Both the position numbers and the translations under genes were made by a program. Source: an uncultured Oscillospiraceae bacterium (GTDB lineage: Bacteria > Bacillota_A > Clostridia > Oscillospirales > Oscillospiraceae). Taken from it: 8,501 nucleotides of DNA. Location of the stretch: contig CALXGD010000178.1 of the NCBI GenBank assembly GCA_944387745.1, forward strand, positions 1-8,501. Reading direction: 5' to 3'. The notes under the pieces were generated by a model, which was not told the DNA's origin, did not search any database, and worked only from the letters and a program-made list of their open reading frames with translations. The stretch's first letter is position 1; each line of letters opens with the position of its first letter. This document shows positions 1 through 5,996 of the stretch, piece after piece.

Positions 1-536
1 ACCAGTCCATGGAGGAGGCCTACCCCGAGCTTGGGCTGAATCTCCATGTCTCCCGCATCTACCGGGACGCCCGGCGGCTCCATGGCCGCGGCCCCTACAA
101 GGATCACCTGTGGCTCACCCTTCAGCGTCCCAGGGAGGAAGGGAGCAGTCTGCCCGCCTTCTATTTTGAAGTCGCCCCGGAGTTTTACAGCTTCGGTGTT
201 GGCTGCTACGACCCCACACCCGCTACTATGGCCAAGCTCCGCGCCCGAATTGACCGGGACCCAAAGCCTCTGGAAAAGCTGGCGCGAAAACTGTCCCGCT
301 CTCCATTCCGCTTGGAGGGGGAATTATATAAGCGGCCCAAGGGGGATCCCGGTCCTCTCCTCGCACCCTGGTACAATCGCAAGAGCATCTTCCTCTCTAG
401 GGACGAAAACTGCGAGGGAGTCCTGTTTCAGCCGGAGCTGGCAGAGCAGGTTTTGGACGGCTTCCGCTTCCTGAAGCCCTATTACGAATACCTGCTCTCC
501 CTGACGGGCGATCCCCCTCCTGATTCTCTAAATTAA
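1..536 (+). CDS. DUF2461 (TIGR02453) family protein, 5' end outside the window
   Basis: The reading frame is open from the left edge (codons from base 3) to TAA at 534-536. The first in-window ATG (base 9) has no upstream sequence to judge, and the codons before it are open, so the real start is probably outside. About 175 residues are visible; the family is usually around 220, and the missing part would be the N-terminal segment. The stretch RGPYKDHLWLTLQR followed by a beta-rich segment (AFYFEVAPEFYSFGVGCYDP), then a helix (MAKLRARIDRDP) and a C-terminal LKPYYEYLL match the DUF2461 pattern, in which a 'PYK' motif precedes the core. The biochemical role of this family is not established, so no function is given. 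An intrinsic terminator starts 28 bases after the stop, so it is the last gene of its transcript. Confidence 0.8.
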   Translation, partial: QSMEEAYPELGLNLHVSRIYRDARRLHGRGPYKDHLWLTLQRPREEGSSLPAFYFEVAPEFYSFGVGCYDPTPATMAKLRARIDRDPKPLEKLARKLSRSPFRLEGELYKRPKGDPGPLLAPWYNRKSIFLSRDENCEGVLFQPELAEQVLDGFRFLKPYYEYLLSLTGDPPPDSLN

Positions 537-564
537 GCCAGAACAACAGCTTCCACTGCAGTCC

Positions 565-597
565 ACCGCCTGGACCAAAACCTCCAGGCGGTTTTTC
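565..597 (+). terminator. Rho-independent terminator after the DUF2461 gene
   Basis: A perfect 10-bp GC-rich stem pairs 565-574 (ACCGCCTGGA) with 583-592 (TCCAGGCGGT) around an 8-nt loop, and runs straight into a TTTTT tract at 592-596. It lies 28 bases after the DUF2461 stop and ahead of the next promoter, so it separates the two transcription units. Confidence 0.9.
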
Positions 598-619
598 TGT
601 CCCATTCTGAAATTCTCCC

Positions 620-648
620 TTGTCAAAGGTTAGCCCCTGTGCTTTAAT
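620..648 (+). promoter_or_regulatory. Sigma-A type promoter of the dehydratase gene
   Basis: The -35 box TTGTCA (620-625) and the -10 box TTTAAT (643-648) each have one mismatch to consensus and are separated by exactly 17 bp. A TGC directly before the -10 box (640-642) gives an extended -10. Transcription should begin near 655, about 30 bases before the ATG at 685. A purine-rich ribosome binding site (AAAGAAGGG, about 668-676) follows. The downstream reductase and thioredoxin genes may be partly transcribed from here, since no terminator is seen between them. Confidence 0.75.
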
Positions 649-684
649 TGTGGTATCAAAAACATTGAAAGAAGGGTTTTTCCT

Positions 685-1650
685 ATGATCACCTTAAAAC
701 AGGTCCAAGAAGCCAGGGAGCGCATTGCCCCCTATGTGGTTCATACCCCGTTGATCCGCGTCCCCGCTCTGGATGAGGCCCTGGGCTGCCAGGTCTACCT
801 GAAGCACGAGGGCTTTCAGACCATAGGCGCCTTTAAAATCCGGGGCGCAATGAACAAAGCCCTCTCCCTTACCTCGGAGGAGCTTAGCCGGGGACTGGTG
901 TGCTCTTCCTCTGGCAATCACGCCCAGGGAGTATCTTTTGCCGCCCACGCCCTGGGAACCACCGCAGTGATTGTTATGCCCGCCCACTCCAATCCGGTTA
1001 AGCTGGCTGGTATCAAGCGCTGGGGCGGCCAGGCGGAGCTGGCCAGTGACTTGTCCTCCCAGCGCCAGGAGCGTGTCAATGAGCTGGTTCGGGAAAAAAA
1101 TATGGTAGAGATCCACCCCTACGCCGACCCCTATGTGGCCGCCGGACAGGGCACCATCGGCCTGGAGATCATGGAGGACCTCCCCGACGTCAGTCTAGTG
1201 GCCGTGCCGATCGGAGGAGGGGGCCTGATTTCTGGAATTGCCACGGCGGTTAAGGGGATCAATCCCAAGGTGCGCATGGTCGGCATTGAGCCGGCAGGCG
1301 CTCCCCGCTACTCCAGAAGCCGCGCGGAGGGCCGCCCGGTCTGGCTGGATTCCACAGAGACCATTGCCGACGGCACCCGCACGGACCACGCCGATCCGGG
1401 CAACTTTGAGATGATCCAGGCGCGTGTGGATGAGCTCTATGCAGTGGAGGACGAATGGATCAAAAAGGCAATGGTCCTGCTGATGACCCACGCAAAAGTT
1501 GTCGCAGAGCCCTCCTCCGCCATGCCGGTGGCCTCCGCTATGGCAGGCCTTCTCCCTCTCTGTCCCGAGGACAAGGCAGTCTTTGTTATCTCTGGAGGCA
1601 ATGCGGACCCGGCACTTCTGGCGCAGCTTCTGTCCCAGTCACAGGAGTGA
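685..1650 (+). CDS. Threonine/serine dehydratase, short ACT-less form (PLP-dependent)
   Basis: Fold-type II pyridoxal-phosphate enzyme of the threonine deaminase family, 321 residues. The cofactor lysine is K51 in GAFKIRGA; SSSGNHAQG (74-82) is the substrate carboxylate loop; GGGG (177-180) is the phosphate-cradling glycine loop; SGGN (303-306) supplies the residue near the pyridine nitrogen. Family members convert L-threonine to 2-oxobutanoate and ammonia, or L-serine to pyruvate and ammonia, in the cytoplasm. The protein ends right after the catalytic domain, with no C-terminal ACT region, so isoleucine feedback control as in long biosynthetic IlvA is not expected; a catabolic TdcB-like role is more likely. 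Serine racemase and hydroxyaspartate dehydratase share this architecture and cannot be excluded, so no symbol is given. It starts at an ATG with a purine-rich RBS behind a good promoter. A thioredoxin reductase-like gene follows after 113 bp. Confidence 0.88.
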   Translation: MITLKQVQEARERIAPYVVHTPLIRVPALDEALGCQVYLKHEGFQTIGAFKIRGAMNKALSLTSEELSRGLVCSSSGNHAQGVSFAAHALGTTAVIVMPAHSNPVKLAGIKRWGGQAELASDLSSQRQERVNELVREKNMVEIHPYADPYVAAGQGTIGLEIMEDLPDVSLVAVPIGGGGLISGIATAVKGINPKVRMVGIEPAGAPRYSRSRAEGRPVWLDSTETIADGTRTDHADPGNFEMIQARVDELYAVEDEWIKKAMVLLMTHAKVVAEPSSAMPVASAMAGLLPLCPEDKAVFVISGGNADPALLAQLLSQSQE

Positions 1651-1664
1651 GTACAGCTGCGCTG

Positions 1665-1689
1665 TTTTCTGTGACTCAGTCACAGAAAA
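1665..1689. promoter_or_regulatory. Perfect 25-bp palindrome, candidate operator ahead of the reductase-thioredoxin pair
   Basis: TTTTCTGTGACT (1665-1676) is followed by a single central C and its exact reverse complement AGTCACAGAAAA (1678-1689). After a two-base interruption the symmetry resumes with GCGC at 1659-1662 and 1692-1695. A further copy of the half-site, within CAGTCACAG, sits at 1636-1644 at the end of the dehydratase gene. The T-run leads and the A-run follows on both strands, so it cannot act as an intrinsic terminator. A weak -10-like TATACT lies at 1706-1711, so a regulator bound here would cover the -35 region of any promoter using it. It resembles a CRP site but has a 5-bp spacer instead of 6. 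The DNA-binding partner is unknown. Confidence 0.55.
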
Positions 1690-1763
1690 TTGCGCTCCAT
1701 CTGGATATACTAAGGCCAGAGTTCCAAGAGAGCCTCTTTCCACAGAGGCAGGAGGTGAAGCAG

Positions 1764-2633
1764 ATGCGCTATGACATTATTGTTTTAGGCAGCGGTCCAG
1801 CGGGTCTCTCCGCAGCAGTGACAGCCCGCGGCCGCAACAAGACCGTCTTGGTAATCGGCAACCGTTGGCAGGACAGTCCCCTGGCCCGGGCGGAACGGGT
1901 AGACAATTATTTAGGGATGCCCGCCCTCTCCGGTTCGGATTTAATGGACCGCTTCACTCGCCACGCAGAGGAATCGGGCGCCAACCTGGTGACAGAAAAA
2001 GTCATCTCCCTGATGATCTGGGAGGGCTTTCACCTTACAGTGGGCAGTGAAATTTATGAGGGAAGCGCCCTGATTTTAGCGCCCGGTGTGGTGCGGCAGG
2101 CCAAATATCCCGGTGAGACAGAGTATCTGGGCCGCGGCGTCAGCTACTGCGCCACCTGCGACGGGATGCTCTACCGGGGCCGCCCGGTCATTGTAGTGGG
2201 CCGCAGCAAAGAGGCCCCTCGGGAAGCCGCCTATCTCCAGGAGCTGGGCTGTCAGGTGGTCTATGTGGCCACCAAACGGCCGGAGAGTCTGGCGCCTGCC
2301 ATTCCCTTCGTCCAGGGCGGCCGCCTGGAAATTCTCGGGGAACAGACCGTCACTGGGCTTCGGGTGGACGGCACCGTCCTTCCCTGCAGCGGAATTTTTA
2401 TTCTGCGGGACGCTGTGGCCCCTACGGATTTGCTCCCTGACCTTGAGACGGAGAGAGGCGCTGTCAAGGTAAACCGCGGCATGGCCACCAACATTCCCGG
2501 TGTATTTGCCGCCGGGGACTGTACCGGAGAACCCCTGCAGATCTCGAAAGCTGTGGGAGAGGGCCTGGTAGCCGCCTTGTCAGCGGCGGAATATCTGGAC
2601 CGCCTTTCGGAGCCAGCCGGCGCGCACATGTAA
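1764..2633 (+). CDS. Thioredoxin reductase-like flavoprotein lacking NADPH motifs (likely ferredoxin-dependent, FFTR type)
   Basis: 289 residues. The start at 1764 is fixed by AGGAGGTGA (1750-1758) five bases upstream and by the beta-strand MRYDIIVLGSGPAG, the usual N-terminus; the frame is open further upstream but that part has no homology-like features. FAD site: GSGPAG (9-14) and the C-terminal GDC plus QISKAVGEG segment (251-267). The redox dithiol is C129-A-T-C132-D, as in bacterial TrxB. The NADPH signatures are not intact: the usual GGGxSA is GRSKEA (146-151), and the HRRxxxR phosphate-binding motif is replaced around VATKRPESL (168-176). Flavoprotein reductases that lose both motifs and take electrons from ferredoxin (FFTR) are known from Clostridium, so this role is inferred here; an orphan flavoprotein is the alternative. 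It is slightly shorter than typical TrxB (about 305-320). The thioredoxin gene follows after 32 bp, its likely substrate. Confidence 0.85.
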   Translation: MRYDIIVLGSGPAGLSAAVTARGRNKTVLVIGNRWQDSPLARAERVDNYLGMPALSGSDLMDRFTRHAEESGANLVTEKVISLMIWEGFHLTVGSEIYEGSALILAPGVVRQAKYPGETEYLGRGVSYCATCDGMLYRGRPVIVVGRSKEAPREAAYLQELGCQVVYVATKRPESLAPAIPFVQGGRLEILGEQTVTGLRVDGTVLPCSGIFILRDAVAPTDLLPDLETERGAVKVNRGMATNIPGVFAAGDCTGEPLQISKAVGEGLVAALSAAEYLDRLSEPAGAHM

Positions 2634-2665
2634 TTTGAAAAAATATAAGAAAGGATGAACCATTC

Positions 2666-2983
2666 ATGGCACTGCAGCATTTTGATCAAAAGAGCTTTGA
2701 TGCTGCCCTGGAGGAGGGCAAGCTGATGATGGTAGACTTCTGGGCCAACTGGTGTATGCCCTGCCGTATGCTGGGTCCCGTCATTGACCAGCTGTCTCAG
2801 GACTACGAGGGAAAGGCCGTTATAGGCAAGGTAGATGTGGATGCCCAGGGCGGGTTAGCCATGCGCTACGGCGTTATGAGTATCCCTACCGTGATTTTTT
2901 TCAAAAATGGAAAGGAGATCCACCGGGAGGTAGGTGCTCTGCCTAAAGAGGCTTTTTCCAGGATTCTTGACCAAAATTTGTAA
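2666..2983 (+). CDS. trxA: Thioredoxin with variant WCMPC active site
   Basis: A full-length single-domain thioredoxin of 105 residues, no signal peptide, cytoplasmic. The redox motif is W29-C30-M31-P32-C33 in place of canonical WCGPC; the buried aspartate D24, the FWA strand before it, and the cis-proline loop S72-I73-P74-T75 are all present, as are FFKNGKE and the VGA turn near the C-terminus. It should exchange disulfides with target proteins and be reduced by the flavoprotein encoded 32 bp upstream. The start is an ATG preceded by AAAGGATG (2650-2657). The methionine between the cysteines is expected to change redox potential or partner choice, but no specific effect can be read from sequence. 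The gene ends 121 bp before a strong terminator. Confidence 0.93.
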   Translation: MALQHFDQKSFDAALEEGKLMMVDFWANWCMPCRMLGPVIDQLSQDYEGKAVIGKVDVDAQGGLAMRYGVMSIPTVIFFKNGKEIHREVGALPKEAFSRILDQNL

Positions 2984-2999
2984 TTAGAACAATACTTGA

Positions 3000-3104
3000 A
3001 TATAATTTCCAATTCTAATTTGTTTGTGTCCCCAAGTTCAAATTCCCCCTTGGGGTTCCCGCCCCCCAGGGGGCGGGAACCCACAAAAGAATTGGGAGTA
3101 ATAT
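3000..3104. repeat. 105-nt imperfect palindromic element (MITE-like or structured RNA)
   Basis: The ends are complementary: 3000-3023 pairs with 3083-3104 through about 20 bp, with two G-U type pairs, one mismatch and a 2-nt bulge. The core is AATTCT(aa)TTTGT at 3011-3023 against ACAAAAGAATT at 3083-3093. Inside sits a very GC-rich perfect stem, 3053-3066 (GGGTTCCCGCCCCC) with 3069-3082, and a competing hairpin CCCCAAG (3030-3036) with CTTGGGG (3049-3055) that shares three bases with it. No T-run follows the inner stem, so it is not a simple terminator. No ORF lies inside, and no clear target-site duplication is seen. It could be a small non-autonomous mobile repeat, a REP-like palindrome, or a 3'-UTR structure. 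Confidence 0.6.
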
Positions 3105-3140
3105 AAAAGGGAAGCCGCAGTTCACTGTGGCTTCCCTTTT
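3105..3140. terminator. Bidirectional terminator between trxA and the carboxypeptidase gene
   Basis: A 16-bp stem pairs 3105-3120 (AAAAGGGAAGCCGCAG) with 3125-3140 (CTGTGGCTTCCCTTTT), with one G-U type pair and a TTCA loop. A-runs on one side and T-runs on the other let it work on both strands. It ends trxA transcripts from the left and carboxypeptidase transcripts from the right, 17 bases past that stop codon. Confidence 0.9.
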
Positions 3141-3157
3141 GTCGCAAAATGAATTGT

Positions 3158-4522
3158 TTACCGCCGGCGGCGTCCGCTGTAGTGCCCTCTGCGGCCCGCG
3201 CCCATCCCAACACCGGCGCGGTAGCGCCTCCGCTTCCGGAATACCAGCACTCTCAGCAGCACAATCACTACCAGAATCAGCACCGCCGCCAAGATCAGCT
3301 TCACCCCAGAGTTTTGAAAAAATGTCTCCACCTGGTGCTTATAATATAAGAAATCCGAGCGCTCTATGGAGGTGTCTGCCACCAGATCCAGTCTGCCGTA
3401 TTCCACATCGTCATAGCTGAGCACCAGAACTCCCAGGGGCTCTCCCGCCTCTATCGGTGCGTCCACGCTCTCGTTGAAGAGGTGGACCTCCGCCTCCACC
3501 TGTTCTGGATCCACGTCTTTCGGAAGCGTCCGAGTAATGGAACCCAGCGGCCGGACATTCACCTCGTCCGCCTGACTGGACAGATTTACCTTCACTGTGG
3601 CCACCAGCGTCTCATCGGGAGAGATGGTCATCCGTGTAAAATTGTCAAAGCCCCATTCTAACAGCTCGATGGTTTCCCGGAACTGGCGGTAGTCGGTGTC
3701 GCCGTTGTCCAGCTTAACCTCCTCGGCTCCCAGAACCACGGAGATCAGATACATCTCCCCCTCTCGTGCGGTCTCTACCAGACAATTCCCGGCCTCGCCT
3801 GTGGTGCCCGTTTTTCCGCCTGTGCCCGGTCCGTACAGATAGCCCAAGATCCGAAAATTTGAGGTGAGAGCGTTGGTATTTCGGATGATCCGCTCCTCCG
3901 ATAGGTTGGTAGCCGGCAGCGTATAATTGGGGCTGGTCAAAATTGTCTGGAATAAGTCATACTCCATGGCCGCCTTCATAAAGCGGGTGATGTCGTAGGC
4001 GGTGGTGTAGTGGTTATCATCGTGATAGCCGTGGGGATTGACAAAATGTGTCCCCATGCAGCCCAGCTCCTGGGCCCGCTGATTCATATGATCTACGAAG
4101 GCCTGGATACTTCCGTCCACCGCAATAGCCAAAATCTGGGCCACCTCGTTGCCGGAGGGCAGCAGCAGGCAGTACAGTAGCTGCTCCACAGTCAGGGTCT
4201 CCCCCTCCAGAATTCCGGCCACCGAGCTGTCTTCCTGTACGGTCAGAGCCTCCGCCGTAGCAGTAATCGGAGTCTGGAGCGTAATTTTCCCGCTGTCTAC
4301 GGCTTCCAGCACCAAAAGGGCTGTCATCACCTTGGTGATGCTGGCAGGATACGCCTTGTCATAGGCCCCTTTGTCGTACAGTACCTCGTCATAGGTAGCA
4401 TCCAGCAAAATGGCGTTGCGGCAGGTAAGTCCTGGGTCCTCTATGGCCGCCGCAGGCATGGACAGCAGAGACGTCAAAATGGTCAGCGCCAACAGCAGAG
4501 CGGGAAAACATAATTTTTTCAT
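3158..4522 (-). CDS. DacF-like D-alanyl-D-alanine carboxypeptidase with C-terminal TM anchor and Arg-rich tail
   Basis: Penicillin-binding protein 5 family (peptidase S11), 454 residues; it trims the terminal D-Ala from peptidoglycan stem peptides outside the membrane. Catalytic motifs are all present: S61-I-T-K64, S123-G-N125 and K237-T-G239. A Sec signal peptide (MKK, hydrophobic 5-22, cleavage after AAA at 24-26) opens the protein. The start at 4522 is preferred over an in-frame ATG 63 bases upstream because it gives a standard signal peptide and has AGGGAG 9-10 bases before it. After the catalytic domain comes a PBP5-C-like beta-rich region (about 297-385), then, instead of the usual amphipathic anchor, a clear membrane helix (408-428) and a 26-residue tail with 11 arginines. 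It is transcribed alone, divergent from the comEA-like gene and convergent with trxA. dacF or dacB would be plausible names; orthology is not settled. Confidence 0.9.
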   Translation of the reverse strand: MKKLCFPALLLALTILTSLLSMPAAAIEDPGLTCRNAILLDATYDEVLYDKGAYDKAYPASITKVMTALLVLEAVDSGKITLQTPITATAEALTVQEDSSVAGILEGETLTVEQLLYCLLLPSGNEVAQILAIAVDGSIQAFVDHMNQRAQELGCMGTHFVNPHGYHDDNHYTTAYDITRFMKAAMEYDLFQTILTSPNYTLPATNLSEERIIRNTNALTSNFRILGYLYGPGTGGKTGTTGEAGNCLVETAREGEMYLISVVLGAEEVKLDNGDTDYRQFRETIELLEWGFDNFTRMTISPDETLVATVKVNLSSQADEVNVRPLGSITRTLPKDVDPEQVEAEVHLFNESVDAPIEAGEPLGVLVLSYDDVEYGRLDLVADTSIERSDFLYYKHQVETFFQNSGVKLILAAVLILVVIVLLRVLVFRKRRRYRAGVGMGAGRRGHYSGRRRR

Positions 4523-4543
4523 TGGGCAATTCTCCCTATGTAT

Positions 4544-4582
4544 GATATAATAATTTTTAAAGTAACGGCAACGGGTCGACAA
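4544..4582 (-). promoter_or_regulatory. Possible promoter region of the carboxypeptidase gene
   Basis: The minus strand upstream of the carboxypeptidase start is AT-rich. Two weak pairings are possible: TTGTCG (4577-4582) with TAAAAA at 17 bp, or TTGCCG (4566-4571) with TATATC at 16 bp. Neither is convincing alone; a promoter is expected here because the gene has no co-directional upstream neighbour. Confidence 0.35.
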
Positions 4583-4605
4583 CATTCTGTAAACTTCATT
4601 ATAAC
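4576..4605 (+). promoter_or_regulatory. Promoter of the comEA-like gene
   Basis: TCGACA (4576-4581) and TATAAC (4600-4605) each differ from the sigma-A consensus at one position, with an 18-bp spacer. Transcription would start near 4612, leaving about 33 bases of leader with AGGAGGAAG (4632-4640) just before the ATG at 4645. Confidence 0.6.
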
Positions 4606-4644
4606 AAACCTGCTTCTGCCCCGCAAGCGTCAGGAGGAAGAAAA

Positions 4645-5052
4645 ATGTCTGGAATTTCCCGGTTTGAAAAAGGTGTGTTGCTGCTTACCACATGCTTCGT
4701 GGTCTGTACCGGCGGATGGTTCCTGGCTGGGCAGGGAGCGCCAGAGCCTTATACCGTAACTGTGACTGCTGTCCAGGAGGACCCGCCCCCGCCAAACCCC
4801 GCCCAGGAGGAGGCCGACGCCTCCGGCTATCCAGACAGCCTGCTGCCCGGTGAGGTCATTGACCTGAATCGCGCTGATGCCTATGACCTGGATCGGCTTC
4901 CGGGTATCGGCCCCGCCAAGGCGGAGGCCATCTTATCCTATCGGGCAGAGCACGGCCCGTTTCAAACAGTAGACGACCTGCTGAACGTCTCTGGCATCGG
5001 AGAGATCACGCTGGAAAATCTCCGTCCCTATGTGTCCGCGGGTTCCGTATAA
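4645..5052 (+). CDS. ComEA-like membrane-anchored helix-hairpin-helix DNA-binding protein
   Basis: 135 residues. A single N-terminal membrane helix (about 9-29) is followed by a proline/glutamate-rich linker (42-60) and a tandem helix-hairpin-helix domain at the C-terminus (about 71-130). Its hallmarks are the opening IDLNRAD (72-78) and two hairpins, LPGIGPAKAEAI (85-96) and VSGIGEITLENL (115-126). This is the ComEA DNA-receptor domain, which binds double-stranded DNA outside the membrane during natural transformation. Bacillus ComEA has an extra oligomerization domain between membrane helix and HhH; here there is only a ~40-residue linker. No comEC or comEB lies in the window, so a competence role is inferred from family only. 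Start chosen by AGGAGG ending seven bases before the ATG. Confidence 0.85.
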   Translation: MSGISRFEKGVLLLTTCFVVCTGGWFLAGQGAPEPYTVTVTAVQEDPPPPNPAQEEADASGYPDSLLPGEVIDLNRADAYDLDRLPGIGPAKAEAILSYRAEHGPFQTVDDLLNVSGIGEITLENLRPYVSAGSV

Positions 5053-5204
5053 TTTCCACAGCTCGACCGCCCGGATCGGGCTGCGGTGCCGCCCCGTCAT
5101 TAGACCTGCGGCAGTCTGTTTTGCTGGGACCGCCCTCCAAAAGCTGTCCCCGCTGTCCACCCCGCTTCCCAATGAGAGGCAATCAAACATAAGGAGTTTT
5201 TATT

Positions 5205-5924
5205 ATGTCAAAAATACTGGTAGTAGATGACGAGAAGGTCCTGGTCAAGGGGATCACCTTTAACTTAAAAAACGAGGGATACCAGGTAGAAACCGGCTAT
5301 GACGGGGAGGAAGCCGTGGAATTGGCCCGGGAGGGCAACTTTGATCTGATTATTTTGGATTTAATGATGCCTAAAATCGACGGACTCCAGGCCTGTATGC
5401 GCATCCGGGAATTTTCCAACGTACCCATTATCATGCTCACCGCCCGCAGCGAGGATACAGATAAGATCATTGGTTTCGAGTGCGGGGCAGACGACTATAT
5501 CACCAAGCCCTTTAACCTGTTGGAGCTGAAGGCGCGGGTGCGCGCCCTGCTGCGCCGCTCTGGAGCGGCGGGACAGCACCCAGCCGCCCGCGGCGCTCTG
5601 ACTTTGGGACATATCCGACTGGACCCCAATGAGCGCTCCGCTTGGAAAAATGGGCAGCCTGTGGACCTGACTGCGAAAGAGTTCGATTTGATGGAGCTGC
5701 TCATGCGCAATCCCGGACGGGTATACAGCCGGGAAAATCTCCTCAATGTCGTGTGGGGGTATGAGTATATTGGAGACTACCGCACGGTAGACGTGCACAT
5801 CCGCCGCCTGCGGGAAAAGCTGGAGCTAGATCCGGCAAACCCTGAGTATATCCGCACCAAATGGGGGGTGGGTTACTACCTGAGCAGCCGGGAGTCCTCC
5901 AGCGCCTCACACTCCTCCACTTAA
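5205..5924 (+). CDS. OmpR/PhoB-family response regulator (WalR/PhoP-like)
   Basis: 239 residues in two domains. Receiver domain 1-120: acidic pocket D8-D9, phosphoacceptor D52 in LDLMMP, switch T79, and K101 in the KPF motif. Winged-helix DNA-binding domain about 131-228, with the typical LTAKEFDLMELLMRNPGRVYSR helix and the recognition helix/wing RTVDVHIRRLREKLE to TKWGVGYYL. Phosphorylation by the kinase encoded next should drive dimerization and binding to direct-repeat operators. AAGGAG (5191-5196) lies eight bases before the ATG. The 152-bp gap after the comEA-like gene has no obvious terminator or promoter that I can identify, although it must hold one or the operon reads through. A Ser-rich tail (228-239) follows the wing. 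The true targets are unknown; similarity to WalR or PhoP is generic, so no symbol is assigned. Confidence 0.93.
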   Translation: MSKILVVDDEKVLVKGITFNLKNEGYQVETGYDGEEAVELAREGNFDLIILDLMMPKIDGLQACMRIREFSNVPIIMLTARSEDTDKIIGFECGADDYITKPFNLLELKARVRALLRRSGAAGQHPAARGALTLGHIRLDPNERSAWKNGQPVDLTAKEFDLMELLMRNPGRVYSRENLLNVVWGYEYIGDYRTVDVHIRRLREKLELDPANPEYIRTKWGVGYYLSSRESSSASHSST

Positions 5925-5945
5925 CGCTTCATTCCGCCTCCGCAA

Positions 5946-5961
5946 ATTCTAACGTTGGAAT
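5946..5961. promoter_or_regulatory. Small dyad between response regulator and kinase genes
   Basis: ATTC-T-AACGTT-G-GAAT is symmetric at every position except the single T/G pair. It sits in the 72-bp gap between the two genes of the two-component operon, about 36 bases before the kinase start. It could be a regulator site or mRNA processing hairpin, or chance. Confidence 0.25.
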
Positions 5962-5996
5962 AAAAACACGGCTTTTGGAAAAGGGGGAACACCGCC

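Noticed and set aside
1670..1684. CRP-type site TGTGA...TCACA
   Set aside because: The spacer is 5 bp, not the required 6, and classic cAMP-CRP control is not expected in Clostridia.
1455..1763. In-frame upstream extension of the reductase gene, which would make it 392 residues
   Set aside because: The extension overlaps the dehydratase in another frame and has no family-like features; the AGGAGGTGA and GSGPAG start at 1764 fit the flavoprotein N-terminus.
3034..3046. tRNA T-loop-like GTTCAAATT
   Set aside because: No acceptor, D or anticodon stem is present around it, and the bases pair in local hairpins instead.
3158..3420. Plus-strand open frames across the 3' end of the carboxypeptidase gene
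   Set aside because: They are compositionally Ser/Pro/His-rich shadows of a well-supported minus-strand gene, with no ribosome binding site.
4523..4585. Longer carboxypeptidase start at 4585, adding 21 residues
   Set aside because: It would place a charged, non-signal stretch ahead of a clear Sec signal peptide, and the ATG at 4522 has its own ribosome binding site.
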